Assembly (NCBI GenBank): GCA_964545665.1
Contig: CAZJGF010000011.1
Location: forward strand, 1 to 23,699
Source: CAZJGF01 sp964545665
GTDB taxonomy: Bacteria; Chloroflexota; Dehalococcoidia; GIF9; AB-539-J10
Direction: 5' to 3'
Length of the DNA stretch: 23,699 nt
Below, piece after piece: positions 21,684 through 23,699 of the stretch. Both the position numbers and the translations under genes were made by a program. Within the stretch, counting starts at the first letter, position 1, and each line of letters opens with the position of its first letter. Below the pieces are notes generated by a model. That model was not told the origin of the DNA, ran no database searches, and worked only from the letters and a program-made list of their open reading frames with translations.

Positions 21684-22586
21684 ATGGGAAAGATACGAGT
21701 GGGGACTTGTTCATGGACCGACCCTACCTTGCTTGGTTGTGGTCGGTTCTACCCTGATTGGGCACGCTCCGCCGAGGCTCGACTTCGATATTACTCCAGT
21801 CAGTTTGACTTGGTCGAAGTGGATAGCACCTATTATTCAATGCTCAATGAGGGAACCAGTTATCTATGGGCGCAGCGAGTGCCTGAAGGCTTCACCTTCG
21901 ATGTAAAGGCCTTCAGGCTATTTACGCAACACCCCACACCTATTAACTCATTGCCCAAGGACATGAGGCTGGAGTTGACTCCGCAACTTCAGGGAAAAGG
22001 TAGTGTGTACTATCGGGACCTCTCTGGGGACTTGACCGACGAACTCTGGGAGAGATTTGCCAATGCTCTGCTTCCCTTGGATACAGTCGGCAAGCTGGGG
22101 GTTGTTCTCTTTCAGTTTCCACCGTGGTTTTACCCTGGATCCCAGCAGCTTGACTATATTGTGATGTCCAAGAATAAATTGTCACAGTACTGCTTGGCAA
22201 TAGAGTTCAGAAATAACGTATGGCTGAACGAGGGGAACAAAGGCAGGACTCTTGACTTTCTCAGGCGGAGTGATTTGCCTTTTGTATGCGTTGATGAGCC
22301 ACAGGGTTTCAAGTCGAGCGTACCTGCTATTGCCGAAGCTACCTCTCATATTGGATTGGTGCGCTTCCACGGCAGAAACACTGAGACTTGGGACAAGAAA
22401 GGTATCAGTACAGTTGAACGCTTCAACTATCTGTACAGCCAGGAAGAACTCAAGCCGTGGACGAACAAAATCAGTACCCTGGCCGAGGAGACTAAGGAGG
22501 TGCATGTCTTGTTTAATAATTGCCACGAGGATAAGGCAGTGGTCAATGCCAGGCAGATGTGTTTTATGCTAGGGTCGCAGAATTGA
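21684..22586 (+). CDS. DUF72 (YecE-like) family protein
   Basis: A 300-residue TIM-barrel-like protein of the DUF72 family, whose function is not established. The family pattern is visible: KIRVGTCSWTDPTL at the start, FYPDWARSAEARLRYYSSQFDLVEVDSTYY, then PEGFTFDVKAFRLFTQHP, KLGVVLFQFPPWF, LAIEFRNNVWL, and near the end VRFHGRNTETW with VHVLFNNCHEDKAVVNARQM. ATG 21684 (one base after the dut stop) fits the family start; ATG 21660, inside dut, would add eight residues and has AGGGG almost touching it. It is followed by the nuclease-like gene, which probably shares the transcript. Confidence 0.9.
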   Translation: MGKIRVGTCSWTDPTLLGCGRFYPDWARSAEARLRYYSSQFDLVEVDSTYYSMLNEGTSYLWAQRVPEGFTFDVKAFRLFTQHPTPINSLPKDMRLELTPQLQGKGSVYYRDLSGDLTDELWERFANALLPLDTVGKLGVVLFQFPPWFYPGSQQLDYIVMSKNKLSQYCLAIEFRNNVWLNEGNKGRTLDFLRRSDLPFVCVDEPQGFKSSVPAIAEATSHIGLVRFHGRNTETWDKKGISTVERFNYLYSQEELKPWTNKISTLAEETKEVHVLFNNCHEDKAVVNARQMCFMLGSQN

Positions 22587-22609
22587 ACGTGCGGAGGCGC
22601 AATAACAGA

Positions 22610-23488
22610 ATGGGTGAAGTAAGATTTGGTAGCGTTCCTGTCTTTGCCAGAGAGAACAGCAAGATACCGGTATTGAACCTTTCCCCCTCTGGCATAGCAA
22701 CGTTTCGGCAATGTAAACTCCAGTACAAGTTCCGCTACGTAGACAAACTTGGAGACCAATATGGCAAGCCTAGGCCCTACTACACCATGGCTAACCATGT
22801 GCATGCTACATTGCACGATTTGTTCTCAGTCGTGCCAGCTCAAAATCGAACTGTTGGAACTGCCAAGAGGCTCCTCAAGAAGAACTGGCGTCGCTACCGC
22901 ATCGGGTTTAGGGACAAGGCTGATGAGAAGAGATGGGCTCAGAAAGCTCTAGCTGAGGTTACACGTTTTGTTGCGGAACAAGATGTGACTATTGCACCGA
23001 TGATGTTGGAGAGGCAAATCGAAGGAGAGATCACTCCCGGGCTTGTGCTGCGAGGCAAAGTTGACCGGGTGGACAAACAGCTGGACGGAAGCCTGCACGT
23101 CATTGATTACAAGACAGGGGCCGTGCCAGAAAATGTTGACTGGACTCAACTGAGGCTCTACGCACTCATTTTATCTCGCAGCACTGCCTACACCATTAGC
23201 AAGCTGTCTTACTTCTATCTACTCTCAGGAATAGTGGAGGCGAGGGAGCTTGATAGGCGAGCTCTGGAAGAGACCATTTGGGAACTGCTGCGTGTGGCTA
23301 CTGAAATCAGGAAGGAGAGATATTACTCTCCTTACCCTGGTCCCGCCTGTGCCGGATGCGACTTCGCAGTGATGTGCCCTGCCAAGCATGAGGGCTATGT
23401 TCAAATTGGTGAAACGGCGCTTCCGCTTTGGCGCGATTTCAGCGACATCTTAGTTGAAAGCTATCCGTCAACTTGCATTACCGAGTGA
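22610..23488 (+). CDS. PD-(D/E)XK nuclease-superfamily protein (RecB/Cas4-like) with four cysteines
   Basis: A 292-residue stand-alone nuclease domain of the PDDEXK_1 (RecB C-terminal) type. Catalytic elements in order are E134, GKVDRVD (D152), VIDYKTG (D166, K168) and the QxxxY motif (Q180, Y184). One cysteine near the N-terminus (C35, in FRQCKLQYKFRY) and three near the C-terminus (C247, C250, C256) form the arrangement that holds a 4Fe-4S cluster in Cas4 and AddB. There is no helicase domain and no cas gene nearby. The start is uncertain: ATG 22610 has GGAGG 12 nt upstream, and TTG 22583 would overlap the DUF72 stop as TTGA with AGGG 8 nt upstream. The role is probably DNA repair or processing. 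Confidence 0.87.
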   Translation: MGEVRFGSVPVFARENSKIPVLNLSPSGIATFRQCKLQYKFRYVDKLGDQYGKPRPYYTMANHVHATLHDLFSVVPAQNRTVGTAKRLLKKNWRRYRIGFRDKADEKRWAQKALAEVTRFVAEQDVTIAPMMLERQIEGEITPGLVLRGKVDRVDKQLDGSLHVIDYKTGAVPENVDWTQLRLYALILSRSTAYTISKLSYFYLLSGIVEARELDRRALEETIWELLRVATEIRKERYYSPYPGPACAGCDFAVMCPAKHEGYVQIGETALPLWRDFSDILVESYPSTCITE

Positions 23489-23629
23489 AATCGGGGTGAA
23501 GCGAAACATAAAACTTGGTTATTTACCTGCTTGCTTGACTCAAACGTCGAAAAACCATCCGTACTTGGTAAAGCCAAGAAACGACGAAATACCCAGCGGC
23601 TGCTTTTTGGCAAGAACGGGTAAAATAAT
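23489..23629. other. Intergenic stretch with a weak hairpin
   Basis: No gene is supported here. CTTGG (23564-23568) and CCAAG (23574-23578) form a 5-bp hairpin. On the minus strand a short T-run follows about 10 nt later, which could help end a minus-strand transcript entering from the right edge. Confidence 0.3.
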
Positions 23630-23698
23630 CTACACCTTTTCTCTGTATTTTTGGGCTAAGCCGGGATCATATGGTGCTTTTCTTCCACTGCACAGTTC
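23630..23698 (-). CDS. Possible C-terminal end of a minus-strand gene (partial)
   Basis: Reading leftward from the window edge, one minus-strand frame is open for 22 codons to TAG at 23632-23630. It encodes a helix-like tail ending PGLAQKYREKV. The other two minus frames close sooner. It would converge with the nuclease-like gene. Product unknown; it could be a chance frame. Confidence 0.3.
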   Translation of the reverse strand, partial: ELCSGRKAPYDPGLAQKYREKV

Positions 23699-23699
23699 C

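Noticed and set aside
22610..23488. Cas4 and hence a CRISPR locus
   Set aside because: The nuclease resembles Cas4/AddB in motifs, but there are no other cas genes and no repeat-spacer array in the window.

Overview
The window is a gene-dense bacterial chromosome segment of moderate G+C content. It carries housekeeping genes almost wall to wall, and I see no phage, insertion sequence, CRISPR array, tRNA or rRNA. The gene content suggests an uncultured or little-studied Chloroflexota bacterium, probably class Dehalococcoidia. The hints are a CBS-less GuaB3-type IMP dehydrogenase, a eukaryote-like type 2 IleRS, lipoprotein HtrA and beta-propeller proteins with no outer-membrane genes, and extended -10 promoters sitting directly on start codons. 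This taxonomic call is inference; no marker here proves it.

Layout. (1) 1-2640: the tail of an upstream gene, an unrecognised TIM-barrel-like protein with a poly-Glu tail, a LysE-type exporter, and a convergent guaB3. (2) 2700-6868: metG, convergent ftsH, then rsfS divergent from ftsH; rsfS appears to start at CTG. (3) 6879-10599, minus strand: a tightly overlapping operon thiL-tsaE-tsaB-(thioesterase/HAD fusion)-ndk, covering thiamine diphosphate synthesis, the t6A tRNA modification and nucleotide balance. (4) 10661-18106, plus strand: rpsF-ssb-rpsR-rpmH-rnpA-yidD-(PQQ-propeller lipoprotein)-yidC-khpB-ileS. This joins two clusters that are usually separate, the S6/SSB/S18 operon and the L34/RnpA/YidD/YidC/Jag operon normally found near oriC. 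rpmH (46 codons) is easily missed. (5) 18170-19745: a lipoprotein HtrA protease divergent from a PadR-type repressor, with a 19-bp palindrome between them over the htrA -35 region. (6) 19873-23488: plsX, divergent from dut, a DUF72 protein and a PD-(D/E)XK nuclease-like protein with four conserved cysteines. The last 211 bp hold a weak hairpin and probably the end of a minus-strand gene.

How the genes work together. Most act in translation: S6, S18, L34, MetRS, IleRS, RsfS, TsaB/TsaE, RNase P protein and the RNA-binding KhpB. Others act in membrane protein biogenesis and quality control: YidC, YidD, FtsH, HtrA and the propeller lipoprotein. The remainder serve nucleotide, DNA and lipid metabolism: GuaB3, Ndk, Dut, SSB and PlsX.

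The most notable signals are a recurring promoter layout (TGNTATAAT or similar, 6-15 nt before the start codon, implying leaderless or near-leaderless mRNAs for htrA, thiL, padR, ftsH and rpsF), the CTG start of rsfS, the htrA/padR operator candidate, the swapped GxHH signature of IleRS, the thioesterase/HAD fusion, and the propeller lipoprotein inside the YidD-YidC operon. I found no clear novel defence or mobile system.
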